From Phycisphaerae bacterium (GTDB lineage Bacteria; Planctomycetota; Phycisphaerae; UBA1845), in contig JAGVHG010000100.1 in NCBI GenBank assembly GCA_020056715.1, forward strand, positions 1-35,763: 35,763 nt of DNA, given 5' to 3'. Made by a program: the position numbers and the translations under genes. Numbering within the stretch: the first letter of the stretch is position 1; every line of letters starts with the position of its first letter. This document shows positions 14,906-24,650 of the stretch, piece after piece. The notes under the pieces were generated by a model. It saw nothing but the letters and a program-made list of their open reading frames with translations. It was not told where the DNA came from and ran no database searches.

Positions 14906-15041
14906 CTAATGCCATTCGGATAAGCGACGGAGGTAGGACACCTGCGAAGCAAACCAGCTGGGTTCTCTGGCATTCTGGGCAGAGGACGACGAAAACACGG
15001 ACCCCAAGCGGGCGATGGAAGGCTTATCCTAATGGCATTAG
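14906..15041. mobile_element. MITE-like element with 20-bp inverted ends and 9-bp target duplication
   Basis: The left end CTAATGCCATTCGGATAAGC (14906-14925) and the right end (15022-15041) are reverse complements with one mismatch in 20. Immediately outside, GTTCAGTGC occurs as a direct repeat at 14897-14905 and 15042-15050. The direct repeat can be read as 9 to 11 bases because neighbouring bases also match. The 136-base interior codes for nothing. This is the structure of a non-autonomous transposon. The TIR sequence and duplication length recall IS4-like families, but the parent transposase is not in the window. Confidence 0.75.
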
Positions 15042-15145
15042 GTTCAGTGCCCGACGTGGACGGTGGTCGGTGAAATGTTGCCGACTGTACTGCCGCCATG
15101 TCTGGAGGGAGCAAGGCGGGTCGGGACGTTTCTGCATCGACACAA

Positions 15146-15907
15146 TCAGTTGTCGTTCAAAACGCCCTCGTTCTTCACCTCGTACGACCGCTCCCAGGCC
15201 AGGAGGGTCGTTCTGGCATCCGTCAGGCGGAACTGAAACTTAAAGTATCGAAATCCCCGGCGCCTGACGTCGGCAGTACGCTCATCCTGACGGTACACAA
15301 AGCCCATAAGCCAATAATCAACGTCGGCGACCTTGCCGCTCACCTCTACCTGTTGATCCTTCTTCTCGGTCGCGTGGCGCTTCTCATCGATGGTGAAGGG
15401 TGTGCCAGTGCCGCCCGGTCCCGTGATGCCGCCCGGGCGGTTTGTTTGCTTCTGTCCACTGATATCAGAGGATTCCGAGCGGGTGATGCGGACAGGTTCA
15501 TCAGATTGGTTGGCACGCTCGGACAGAGTGGCATCCCTCGCGCGCTCATCGCGGAAATTAAACCGCCCATGCCCCATGTTCATCAGGGCTTCACGAATCG
15601 TCTCCGGGTAGATCGTTAGATCAAGATTCTGCTCGGTGCGATCCTCGATCGGCTTGATTTCAATGACCAGAGGCACGCCGGGCGCCTGCGCGAGGCTAGA
15701 CGCGGAGAGGTCTCTCGCTAGCTGGCTACAGGCATCCTTGAACTCCTTGACGCTCGGGCGATCGAGGAGTCGGTCTCTTGGTTCCTCAGTGATTTCACGG
15801 CGCTGCGTCACGCCCGGCTGGACATCGCGTACAGGCGTACACGCTGCCGCGAGGAGTGCGCTGAGCGCCGGCACCGCAATAATCGGTGAAAGGCATCGCA
15901 AGAACAT
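15146..15907 (-). CDS. LpoB-like penicillin-binding-protein activator lipoprotein
   Basis: A lipoprotein of 253 residues. The signal peptide ends in LLAAAC, giving Cys23. LpoB in enterobacteria reaches from the outer membrane to activate the peptidoglycan synthase PBP1b. The similarity lies in the core: VKEFKDACSQLARDL, GVPLVIEIKPIEDRTEQNLDL, IREALMNMGHGRFNF, then VDYWLMGFVY and the C-terminal FKFQFRLTDARTTLLAWERS, as in LpoB and CsgG-like folds. A Gly/Thr-rich loop near the middle (GGITGPGGTGTPF) is extra. I start it at the ATG at 15907, nine bases after GGGAGG. The ATG at 15913 is only three bases from it. It is the last gene of a four-gene lipoprotein operon that also holds a YcfL-like gene, the same pairing seen in Escherichia coli. 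Confidence 0.85.
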   Translation of the reverse strand: MFLRCLSPIIAVPALSALLAAACTPVRDVQPGVTQRREITEEPRDRLLDRPSVKEFKDACSQLARDLSASSLAQAPGVPLVIEIKPIEDRTEQNLDLTIYPETIREALMNMGHGRFNFRDERARDATLSERANQSDEPVRITRSESSDISGQKQTNRPGGITGPGGTGTPFTIDEKRHATEKKDQQVEVSGKVADVDYWLMGFVYRQDERTADVRRRGFRYFKFQFRLTDARTTLLAWERSYEVKNEGVLNDN

Positions 15908-15940
15908 GTTCATAAGCCTCCCGTACCTGAAGCTGTTTGT

Positions 15941-16624
15941 TTACTTGAGGCGCTGCACCAGCGCAGACGCAGCATCACGCGTGGCGGACGCCAAATCCGA
16001 ACCGGCGCTTGAAACGGCACAGACGATTTCTCTCGTCCCGGTATCTGTAAACCGAAGATAAACCTTGGCCGGTTGTGCTGCGTTCTCCTGGGCCACAACC
16101 GTGCCGTCAACGTAGTACCGAATCCCATCGTCATACATGGCTTGAAACGTGGTATGCCCCTCCACCAGTGCGCGGCACTCGTCCTCGGGGACCGTGTAAA
16201 CCCGCGAGCGAGTCCCGCCCGCTAAGGTCTCCGCCACAATCGCCTGCACCTCCAGGCTCGTCCGGGCAATATAGAGAGCCACGTCACGATCTCCTTTCCG
16301 AATGGTCAGTGTAGCTTGCGAAGTGCCGGTTTGTGCCTTAGCCTCGACTACCTCGAGGCCGTCGCCACTCAATTGGGCATGAGCTTCAGTGGAAACGACC
16401 ATGGGGCCCACGGCGATCCGGAACCGAGAAGTAGGGAGCTTCCATGATTCAGGCGGGTACTTCTGTTTGAAATAGTCCAGATTGGAGATGGGCACACCGC
16501 TCGGATTCACCGACTTGTCCGAGGATATCTCGGCGTCCACGTGAACCGGCCGCACGAAGGTACACCCGGTCATGACCGCGGCAAACAAAGGTGCGACGAT
16601 ACGGACAGAGTTTGCAGTCATCAT
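15941..16624 (-). CDS. Lipoprotein of unknown function in LpoB operon
   Basis: I do not recognise a family for this 227-residue protein. The signal peptide and lipobox MTGC put the lipidated Cys at residue 21. The mature protein looks like alternating beta strands (FRIAVGPMVVSTEAHAQL, ATLTIRKGDRDVALYIARTS, RYYVDGTVVAQE, AKVYLRFTDTGTREIVCAVSS) and ends in a helix (LASATRDAASALVQRLK). It has only one Cys besides the lipidated one and an internal ECRALVEGH segment. AAGGAG precedes two tandem ATG codons, five and eight bases away. It sits 19 bases after the YcfL-like gene and 27 bases before the LpoB-like gene, so its job is probably in the same envelope complex. Confidence 0.8.
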   Translation of the reverse strand: MMTANSVRIVAPLFAAVMTGCTFVRPVHVDAEISSDKSVNPSGVPISNLDYFKQKYPPESWKLPTSRFRIAVGPMVVSTEAHAQLSGDGLEVVEAKAQTGTSQATLTIRKGDRDVALYIARTSLEVQAIVAETLAGGTRSRVYTVPEDECRALVEGHTTFQAMYDDGIRYYVDGTVVAQENAAQPAKVYLRFTDTGTREIVCAVSSAGSDLASATRDAASALVQRLK

Positions 16625-16643
16625 CTCGACTCCTTACGAATGT

Positions 16644-17150
16644 CTACTCCGGTAACACACTGTCCCGCCACATACCGTGCTCGAGGATCTGCTCAGGAGG
16701 ACTCAGTCTCCGCCCGCTCTTCGATTTCAGGTCCTTAAACTGTGCATTGTAGGTTGCCACGTTGTTACTCAAACTTGTCCCTTTGATGGCGACCACCTCG
16801 TGCGCCGGAAAGGCCACCGTCTGCCACTCGGTCTGGTCGATCGTGATCTTATCCTCGTCGTAGAAGACGAATCGCACGTCTGCCCAGAGAGTTTCATCAC
16901 GGTACATGTTCTGCATCTGGACACGGACCTGCGTTTGACCGGAGGGGGTTCGCCGCGCCGTCCGGTTGATGAACAGCAAACTGTTGCGTACCTCGCCGTC
17001 AAGCATGGTCACACCCTCGCGCATCTGGTGCGGCGCCTGTCCGTCGGCGCGGGCCATCGGGCTATAAGGTCCGCGTCGTTGTGCGCAACCCACCGCGGCC
17101 GAAGCCGCAAGGCCAACGAGCACCAAGCGAATAGTCCTGGAACCGATCAT
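16644..17150 (-). CDS. YcfL-like (DUF1425) lipoprotein
   Basis: A 168-residue lipoprotein whose lipobox AVGC puts the Cys at residue 22. The mature domain matches the YcfL/DUF1425 pattern: LDGEVRNSLLFINRTARRT, QVRVQMQNMYRDE, LWADVRFVFYDEDKITID, WQTVAFPAHEVVAIKGTS, then SNNVATYNAQFK. In Escherichia coli ycfL lies beside lpoB, and the same association here supports both calls. AAGGAG is seven bases before the ATG, and the upstream TPR/CsgG-like gene ends 11 bases earlier. The exact function of YcfL is not established; an accessory role at the outer membrane is assumed. Confidence 0.85.
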   Translation of the reverse strand: MIGSRTIRLVLVGLAASAAVGCAQRRGPYSPMARADGQAPHQMREGVTMLDGEVRNSLLFINRTARRTPSGQTQVRVQMQNMYRDETLWADVRFVFYDEDKITIDQTEWQTVAFPAHEVVAIKGTSLSNNVATYNAQFKDLKSKSGRRLSPPEQILEHGMWRDSVLPE

Positions 17151-17161
17151 GATTGGGCTCC

Positions 17162-18982
17162 TTACTGCGACGATTCCGTAAGCTCAAAAAGGGCCCGTTG
17201 GTGAATTTCCTTCGCCCACGGGTCATTTTCCCAATGGCCATCTTTCACAACGCCTTCCCGAAGGCAGAACAAGTAGGCCTGGGCCAACTTCTCGACCGCC
17301 TTATCATTCTCGCGCCGATCAATGTGAAACTTTGCTTCCTTGCAATACCGTCCCTGACGCTGTTCAAAGTTCTTTAAGACCCAGGCCGCCACGTCCTTCA
17401 CCGCTTTCTCGCGGAGGTTTTTCTTCATCGTGGCCCGCGTCGGGAGGTCAATCGCCTTGTCTTTGATTCCAGCAGACGTAATCCCTCCATGTCCATAGTC
17501 CGCCTTCTTGTCATCACTCGTGAAGGTCTCACTTTGGGTGATCGCCCCTTTATCCGTCGTAGACATGCGAACGGATACAACGAGTATGCCCTCCATCCGC
17601 ACGTCGGTCTGCTCGTAGGAGACGTTTTCGAAACGCTCCTTCTCGATCGTTTGCGGTACCTGCTCTGGCCAGCGAGACCTATTATTTCCGTAGCGTTTCA
17701 GATACATCTCGTACTGCGGATTGGGCGTCGAATCGGTGCCCATCTGCACCTTCACCGTGATATTGCGCGGCGACCTGTTTTCATCGACGGTCAATGTGGA
17801 AACATTGCCAAGGATCACGAAGTGTACCCCCAGAAGCCCCGCAGCGTCCTGTACGGTGCGGTCTCTTTGCTTGAGGGCATCGTCGATCTTGTCTCGCTCG
17901 ACCTCGACAATGTCGATGCCATAGGGAAGTACTTTAGTCATGTAAGTGATCAGATTGTCCGAGAATTCTCCACCCGCATTCGGTTCGCTGGCCGGCGAAT
18001 CAAAGGCGGCAAAGCCGATCTGAACGTGGATAGTCTTTTCAACAGCGTCTTCTCGATCACGGTGAAATGTGAAAGCCTCTTCGTTTTCGGGGTCGAGCGT
18101 CAGGGCTTTCACCGCCGCCAGATAGGCAGCGTAGATGTCTCCTCCGCTTAGCGCCTGCTTCCCAACCTCAAGGTAGTAGGCGCTTCCCTCTTTGGAAATA
18201 TCCCGCAGAAGATCGTCGACCCCTTCGATTTGTGCCTTGAGCAGCGTCGTGTAGGCCGTGAAATGGCGATCTCGCTTGCGCAGATCATCAATTTTGTCCC
18301 GGATGACCAGAACCTTGATGCTGGCGACGCGAGACGCCAGCGAACCGGTTAACTCCACCTGTGGCGGGGGTTGGCTTTTACGGAATTCATCCAAGGCTAA
18401 GGCGGCCTTTTCCCAGTCCCGCGCGCTACACGCCTCCTCGATCAGCGTTCGGTAGTACGTGTTGCGTCGCTGGATGATCGTTCGTTGCTGTTCGAGTACC
18501 GCGGGCGATGGGTTGATTCGCAAAGCGGCGTCCAAGTCCATAATCGCGGCATTCCATTGCGTTCCGGCAGCCTTCTGGTTCGCGCCGGCAACCAGCACAT
18601 CAAACCGCGCGAGCAAATGCTTGCGCCGCTCGCTATACTCCTGGAGCCGAGCCGTGATGCGCTTTGGTTTGTCATCGTATTTCTGGAAGGCAGTAAGGGC
18701 TGCCGTCGACTTGGTTATTTGCTCGAGAGTGTCTCCAAGGCCGATCGGGGAGTCCGCGTTCGTAAGAGCCGACTCCACGATGGGCGCGAGGAGCGCATCG
18801 AGGGCTTGCTCAACCTTGGCGCGCTGCCCGGAGTCGCGCAGTTCTTTAAGCGCCTCAATGTATAGATCGGCCGCCTCAACGTTGCGGCCGCTCCGCTGCA
18901 GATCCTGCGCTTGGCGCACCTTGGCAGGCATCCCACAACCAACCAGGAGGAGGCAACCGCCCGCTAGAACTGTGCGTTTCAC
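17162..18982 (-). CDS. TPR/CsgG-like lipoprotein, first gene of LpoB operon
   Basis: A 606-residue lipoprotein. The start is the GTG at 18982, with AGGAG nine bases upstream. It places the signal peptide (VKRTVLAGGCLLLVGCG) at the N-terminus with lipobox LVGC, Cys16. An in-frame ATG at 19051 would bury this signal and is rejected. Residues 20-300 are helical and TPR-like (RQAQDLQRSGRNVEAADLYIEAL, WNAAIMDLDAALRINPSPAV, YAAYLAAVKALTLDPENEEAF). From about 320 a CsgG-like alpha/beta domain follows (GIDIVEVERDKIDDALKQ, VHFVILGNVSTL). CsgG-type domains bind nucleotides or form outer-membrane assemblies in other families. It probably acts as a scaffold for the YcfL- and LpoB-like proteins encoded downstream. 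Confidence 0.82.
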   Translation of the reverse strand: MKRTVLAGGCLLLVGCGMPAKVRQAQDLQRSGRNVEAADLYIEALKELRDSGQRAKVEQALDALLAPIVESALTNADSPIGLGDTLEQITKSTAALTAFQKYDDKPKRITARLQEYSERRKHLLARFDVLVAGANQKAAGTQWNAAIMDLDAALRINPSPAVLEQQRTIIQRRNTYYRTLIEEACSARDWEKAALALDEFRKSQPPPQVELTGSLASRVASIKVLVIRDKIDDLRKRDRHFTAYTTLLKAQIEGVDDLLRDISKEGSAYYLEVGKQALSGGDIYAAYLAAVKALTLDPENEEAFTFHRDREDAVEKTIHVQIGFAAFDSPASEPNAGGEFSDNLITYMTKVLPYGIDIVEVERDKIDDALKQRDRTVQDAAGLLGVHFVILGNVSTLTVDENRSPRNITVKVQMGTDSTPNPQYEMYLKRYGNNRSRWPEQVPQTIEKERFENVSYEQTDVRMEGILVVSVRMSTTDKGAITQSETFTSDDKKADYGHGGITSAGIKDKAIDLPTRATMKKNLREKAVKDVAAWVLKNFEQRQGRYCKEAKFHIDRRENDKAVEKLAQAYLFCLREGVVKDGHWENDPWAKEIHQRALFELTESSQ

Positions 18983-19509
18983 TGTCCAGTACTCCTGTGT
19001 GTCATGCTCCGGCACAAGCCCGTCGCGGCTTAGGCGAGTCGTCGCGCCCATGTCCGCGGCCGCTGCTCTCGTCGAACCTAGTTCTCGATGCCATACAATT
19101 TACGCAAACGCTGCTCCCGTTACAACGTTCCCCCCGCTCGCAACAACCCGGCGATACCTGCTCTTGCGGCTCGCAGCCTTGCCTCCCCCAAGATCGCGCT
19201 CCTCACACGCATGCGCCTTGCCGGAGCAACGTGGTGCCCGGGCTGCATCCACGAGCCACAGCGCGACGCCCGCCGGCACCCCAATGGACTCTGGCATCGG
19301 GCTTCGCCCAAAGTCCTGCCACCGGGAATTGCGATCCTGTGCGTTCCGCCCCTACCCGCGGATTCCCAAAATCGAGAACGCAGCCGCCGGCCCAAAGGGT
19401 ACCCTCTCCTCATACTGGCCGATCAGTGTTTCAACTCGCCGCCGAAAAGCATGCCAACGACGCCCCCGTTCAACCCTTCGCGACCGCGTCACGGGCGCGA
19501 CAACGAGGC
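18983..19509. other. Intergenic region upstream of lipoprotein operon
   Basis: About 530 bases hold no gene I can support. Long open frames run through it on both strands because of high GC, but none has a ribosome binding site or protein-like pattern. It must contain the promoter of the lipoprotein operon; AGGAG for the first gene is at about 18992-18996. I see no clear promoter hexamers. Confidence 0.4.
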
Positions 19510-22500
19510 TCAATCGGTCCAAGAGAGACCACGCTGCAACGCGGCAAAATCACGCAGATCGACCTCACCGTTCGCATCGTCGTCGAAGGCTTCGCACCCG
19601 GATGCCTCGAAAGCCCTGCCCGGACCCGTAGCGCAGCCGCTTCAGCCTGCCCAGTCAGATCGCTCCAACGCTCGATCACAATTGTAATCGCCGATGCCGA
19701 ACTCGAAGGCACCCATGTCCACTCGACCGCACAGAACACGGGGATGACCGGCAAGGTCCGCCTCACCCGGTGCCCATGCCACATTCGGAGGACCGCTGTC
19801 GATGCACGGAGAGTTCGGTGCAAGTCGCAGATCATCGTCTTGTGTCCCGATCAAACCATCCAGCCCGGCTGCATCCACAAATTCTGGAATACTCGCGATG
19901 TTGCCGGTTCCGCCGAGAGAACCCGTCAACCCCTGGACGCAGGAGTAGTCCACGGTCTTGATCGAGTCGTTGGTTCCATCGACTTGGGCCGACTCGTCAA
20001 AACCACCCCGATCGCGATTGTCGAAGAGAATGCAGCCATCGACGATGAGCGTGCTGCTCGAAGCGAACAGACCGGCACCGCGATAAGCGGCTTCATTCGC
20101 CAGGAACACGCAGCCTGTGAAGCTTGCGTTGCCGCCAAGGCTCTCAACAGCACCGCCCTCATTTGCCGAGACGTTGTTGGTAAACACACAGCTCTGAACA
20201 GTTACCTGGGACCCGAGGTTGCGAAGCGCCCCGCCACCCCCTCCGCCACTGAGGGAGTTCGTCGAAGTATTTCGCCGGAAAACGCTTTTCTGCACGGTGG
20301 TAGTACTATCCCACAACTGAAGCGCCCCTCCGGCTAAACCCCGATTCTCCTCAAACAGACAGTTATCAAAAAGGGCACTGCCATCGCTCCATAAGACCGC
20401 CCCATCTTCATTCCCACGGAATTCGCAGGACTTGAACGTCGCAAACGCGTTGAATCCCCACGACGCCGCACCAAAAAAGTGTGCTCGGTTACGCTCGAAG
20501 CGGCAATTCGCGATCGTGGCTGCACCGTCGCGAAGAGCAAGACCACCACCAAGACCACTGGACGTGCTATCGGCGTTACCGCCAACGATGGCGAAGCCGT
20601 CCAAGAGTGCCGACGCGTCCGTTTGATCGCCAGTGACCACATGGTAACTGTTGTCCGTGACGTTCCCACTTGCAAGATCATCGCCGTTCAGATCTCCGCT
20701 CAAGACAGTCACATAGAGCGCGGGAGAACGTTCTCCACGCGACGTTTCCGTCCCGGCGAAACTGCCATAGATTGCGGTACCCGTAACTAGCCGAAAACTC
20801 GCCGCGCGGTCTCCGCCTGGGGCGTCCGGGCTGTAAGTTCCTTCAGCCACCCAGATCTCGTCAACCACCCGCGAGTCCGCGGCCCAGTCAAGCGCATCCT
20901 GTAGGTCCCGGAAGGCGTCCACCCAACTGAGGCCCGTATTCGCTCCCACCGCACCGGTGTTGACAAACAAGAAGGGCGGCGGATCGCAAATGTCTGGAAT
21001 ACCGTTTCCGTTCTCATCCAAGTGGGTGCCGTCGGCCAGATCGCATGTGTCCGCTCTTCGGTTACCATCGCAATCCCGCTCGCACTCATCAGGTATTCCG
21101 TTCCCGGTGCAATCGGTGCTCGTTTTGTTGACAATATCGCAGGCGTCGATCACTCCGTTACCATTGCAGTCCGGCTCGATGCCATCAGCGATATCGCATT
21201 CGTCCGGAATGCGGTTGCTGTTGCAATCGGAGCTCGTATCCGCACGGAGATCGCATGAATCCGGAACCGAGTTGCCGTTACAATCGTGGATGGCAAAGTC
21301 TTCGATAGTCGCCCGCAAGAGGCTGCCATCGGCGGCGTTCGCGATAAGCAACTCGTTGCCAACAAATGCAAGTCCTCGCGGATCCAATGGGCGATTGGCC
21401 GAGTGCGACGTCAGCGAGGCGACAACCTCGGCGTCCGCATCGAGCACTAGAATCGCGCCCTCAACACCCCAGTATCCGTCGTTGCTTCCAGCCACAGAGA
21501 GAAGCAATACGAACTCGCCCTGGAGGTCCGAGTCAATCGCGCCTGCCCATCCCTTGGGCGAGAAAGCCATTTGGCGGAGTCCCGTCTGCCCTGCCCTCAA
21601 CGGCATCTCCGCGAAGAGTTCGACGTTCAACGATTGCAGGTCGATCGCGAAAAGACGGGAGCCCAACCCATCACCGACAAACATCCTGTTGCCGTGAATA
21701 CCGAAATTGGGTGGAGCAAGCGCGGGAGTGAACAGCGCTGCGCCGAATGTCGGGAACAGCGTCGTCAAGGATCCATCAGGTCTTACCGAGTGCACCGACC
21801 CTAATTGCTCTCCGTTGGTGTCGGTTTGGTCCACCACAAGCAGTGTGCCGGCAGCCGGCCCGCCAAGCTCTAACGGGACGTAGATGATTCCCGACGCTGC
21901 GGTTGTTGGCAGCGAAACGAAGGTTTCTGTAGCGCCATCCGGACCAATGTGGACCACGGATTGAAATAGGTTGTCGCGTATCGCCACGAAGAGACGGTTG
22001 TCAAGGCCGCCGAATTCGTCTGGTGCGAATGTCGCGCCGATCGGGGCCGCCAAGCCATCTGCAAGCACTTGTACGACAGTCCCGGATTGGTCCACAAGAA
22101 GAACCTGTCCGAGTCCCACATCGGGAACGACAAAGCCCGGCGCGTAAGGTTCCCTGGTTTGTAGGATGTCCTCCGGGATGACAAATCCGCTGGAAAACAA
22201 ATCGACGCTTGATCCGGCAACCAGCTCGCACTCATCGGGAACACTATTGTTGTTGCAATCAAGTGCGCCTCCGCACCCCGTAACGTCGCAGATTCCGCCT
22301 GGCCCGCCACACGCAATGTCGCACTCGTCGGCTATACCGTTCCCGTTGCAGTCAGGTCCGGACGCCGCCGCAGTCTCCACTGCGCCTTGCCCGACTTTCA
22401 TCCGCTGAATCGTTCGAACGAGTGGGTCCGTCGAGTACACGGTTTGCCCGAATGCCTGATTACAAAGCAGCACGCACGACAAGACCGATACACAACACTC

Positions 22501-22521
22501 TACACCGTGCTGAATGCTCAT
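19510..22521 (-). CDS. Large secreted beta-helix protein with dockerin, interrupted by in-frame TGA
   Basis: From 22521 the frame codes for 959 residues and stops at TGA 19642-19644. The same frame then continues for 43 codons to a TGA at 19510-19512. The protein has a signal peptide (cleavage after NQAFG), several DCNGNGIADECD-type metal-binding repeats (about residues 57-105 and 415-510), a propeller-like domain between them, and a right-handed beta-helix of the polymorphic outer-membrane type. It ends in a type I dockerin. The first dockerin motif (GDYNCDRALERSDWAG) precedes the TGA, and the second (FDDDANGEVDLRDFAALQRG) follows it. The intact dockerin encoded at 28422 aligns across this point, so one sense codon, probably TGG, seems to have become TGA. 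If the stop is real, the protein lacks half its dockerin. It is probably a surface or extracellular protein. Confidence 0.8.
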
Positions 22522-22670
22522 CGTATTTCTTTTTCACTCCTGACCGAAGGAAACGAGTCTCCACAGCCCTACTCTCTTGAAGCTGCGGGCATTTCGTGGT
22601 TTCGAATCCCAACCCACTTCGCACCATTGAATGACAGACCACTTCAGCGAGATCACTGACATTCCACTCC

Positions 22671-24650
22671 TCAAGGACACCAACCTGCAGCAGGATTGTC
22701 GACAAGTTCACATCCGTCACAGTACGAGTCTAGTACATCGCTTGGTTTGACGGCCTGCCGCGTGTCTCGCCAAAGTAGGAATCCTTCGGAATCGACTAAC
22801 CACGCTCGCGGCTGACCAGCGGCATCGTAATCCGCCATGACCACGTTACCTGTCGATTGTCCCTGATCTAGAAGTTCACCAGATTCATCAATGGTATACC
22901 GCTCTGAAACGAAATCGGTTCCGTTCACGAACAGGATGCGTCGCGTGCCAACTTCTACTACGACCTGAAAATCGAACGCATTCACGATGCCGCACCGAGT
23001 TCCAATTGTGTCGTTTACCCATTCAACCCAGGAAAAACTATCAGGCGGTGGAGATGGTTGTGGTGGTGGTGGAAGTGCGCAGTCGAGATCTACAAATTGA
23101 CATCCGCAGTCGCACTCCCCGTCATTGTTCCACTCGGCCGGGCAGTTGTTTTCGCGATCAGTGCCAAAATAGCAGTAAGCGCATGTCACGGGACAACTCT
23201 CGGATGGGTGAGGAGTTGGCGGTGGTGGTGGAGTCACGCTCACGCAGTCAGCGGTGTCTGATCCGGCCGGACATACGGCAGTCACCGCTCCAGGCCGCCC
23301 ATCATCGCATTCGCCGTCGCCGCGATAGGCGCAGAACTCGATGTCGTCCGGCAGGCTATAAAGGTCTCCAGCTCCCTCCGAGAAGTCTTCGACGAGCGTC
23401 CTAACGTGATCAACCTGAATGGCAAAGCTATTGTTCCCCTGCGTGTCTGTTGACGTGGCGTTGTTAACGCCGATGATCTGCCCACAGTAAATTAGAGGCG
23501 AACCGCTGGTGCCGCCCGTTGTGGCACCATTGTGCTGAATGACGTCCGCATCCGCGAGGGATGTCGGTTGTGGGTTTCCCGGGAACGGGTCGAAATCCAC
23601 GATCGGAGCGGGGAGCGGATCGGGGCGAACGTTGGTGAGTGTATCGCCCGGGAACCCGACGATGAAACTGTCGTCGACTAGCCCGAGACCATCTAATAGG
23701 CCATGATTCGCAAGTACGAGGGCATGGGGTAAATCAGTGCCGGTGATGATGAGCGCAATATCCGGTACGGAAGTCGGGTCCCGAAAAACTTGATAGTCGC
23801 GTGGAAACACGGCATTGCGAAGCTCGAAGACTGTACCCGTATTGCCCTGAACTGCTATGTCGCGAGCAACACTTTCCTCACGCGCCACATCATAGAGAGC
23901 CGCAGCAACGTGACCGTTCGTCACAAGCTTTCGCTTGTCAACCGCAAAGGCGGTTCCGATGAAGACGTACTCAGGCTCGCCATCCGGTGTGGCCGGCGCA
24001 AGCTCGGCCCAAATCATGAACACGCCGTCTCCATTGGTCTCCCGCCATTCAGAGCGGCTTGGACACGGCGAATCTTCTGTTCCAGAAACCGCCTGGGTCG
24101 TTACTCGCGCGCACTCGGCGCACTCAGTGCGACTATCCCCACCACTCAGCAATGCTAGTTTAACGTCTGGTTGGAAAGTCCCGGTGCCTTGCCTGATCGT
24201 CGCAATGAGTAGAAAGGTACGAATACCGAACTCCCCCGGAAAACAAACCGGCATACAAACCGAACGCATGTTCGCCGTAATTCCGGGCAAGTCCACACAC
24301 TCTCTTTGAATCTCGTTGGAGAATACCTCTGGGGTAATCATTTTCGCACATTCGTCGCAGCCGGCCGGCAAAAGATTTATTAAGGCGCTCTCGAGTTGCT
24401 CGGAAGAAAGGCCAACTTTTCGCAGTATGGTCGCGTAGTCGACCAAGATTGCAATGCCGTCGTCCGTGATGGCGCATGTGGGAATGCACGCCTGCTGCAT
24501 CCGCGTTGACACGCACTGGCCATTCAGGTTCTGAGTCGGACGGTCACTCTGTCCGTCTCCTGCTGGGCCCGAAGGCAAGGAGGGGCACCCAATAGGGAAC
24601 AGAGCAAGCCCCGCACATGTAAGAATTTTACCTCTTTTCGCCAGATGCAT
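22671..24650 (-). CDS. Trypsin-like serine protease lipoprotein with Cys-rich C-terminus
   Basis: A 659-residue exported protease. The signal peptide ends with PIGC (Cys22). An N-terminal region of about 200 residues has paired Cys motifs (CDECAKM and CAECARV). A chymotrypsin-fold domain follows: His247 in VTNGHVAA, Asp297 in VPDIALI and Ser382 in GGTSGSPL form a complete triad, so it should be active. After about residue 420 come two short Cys-rich units with acidic loops (YRGDGECDDG and WNNDGECDCGC) separated by Pro-rich linkers. A C-terminal beta domain ends in CELVDNPAAGWCP. AAGGAG lies seven bases before the ATG. Motif C stands about 145 bases upstream. The Cys-rich units may bind calcium or substrate at the cell surface. 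The substrate is unknown. Confidence 0.88.
   Translation of the reverse strand: MHLAKRGKILTCAGLALFPIGCPSLPSGPAGDGQSDRPTQNLNGQCVSTRMQQACIPTCAITDDGIAILVDYATILRKVGLSSEQLESALINLLPAGCDECAKMITPEVFSNEIQRECVDLPGITANMRSVCMPVCFPGEFGIRTFLLIATIRQGTGTFQPDVKLALLSGGDSRTECAECARVTTQAVSGTEDSPCPSRSEWRETNGDGVFMIWAELAPATPDGEPEYVFIGTAFAVDKRKLVTNGHVAAALYDVAREESVARDIAVQGNTGTVFELRNAVFPRDYQVFRDPTSVPDIALIITGTDLPHALVLANHGLLDGLGLVDDSFIVGFPGDTLTNVRPDPLPAPIVDFDPFPGNPQPTSLADADVIQHNGATTGGTSGSPLIYCGQIIGVNNATSTDTQGNNSFAIQVDHVRTLVEDFSEGAGDLYSLPDDIEFCAYRGDGECDDGRPGAVTAVCPAGSDTADCVSVTPPPPPTPHPSESCPVTCAYCYFGTDRENNCPAEWNNDGECDCGCQFVDLDCALPPPPQPSPPPDSFSWVEWVNDTIGTRCGIVNAFDFQVVVEVGTRRILFVNGTDFVSERYTIDESGELLDQGQSTGNVVMADYDAAGQPRAWLVDSEGFLLWRDTRQAVKPSDVLDSYCDGCELVDNPAAGWCP

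Larger units (their letters stand above)
14566..15145. other. Non-coding stretch with mobile-element debris
   Basis: No gene is supported in these 580 bases. They contain a hairpin at 14618-14646, a tRNA/tmRNA-like 3' end near 14690-14715 and a MITE-like element at 14906-15041, each listed separately. The remaining sequence shows no pattern I can interpret. Confidence 0.5.

Noticed and set aside
19642-19644. Selenocysteine or recoded TGA as explanation of the split dockerin
   Set aside because: The aligned dockerin has a hydrophobic residue, not Cys, at this point. I see no obvious insertion element, and TGA is a normal stop in overlapping genes nearby.
18459-20337. Long plus-strand open frames across 18459-20337
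   Set aside because: They overlap the TPR/CsgG-like and beta-helix genes on the other strand, are rich in Arg, Ser and Pro without protein-like pattern, and reflect high GC content.
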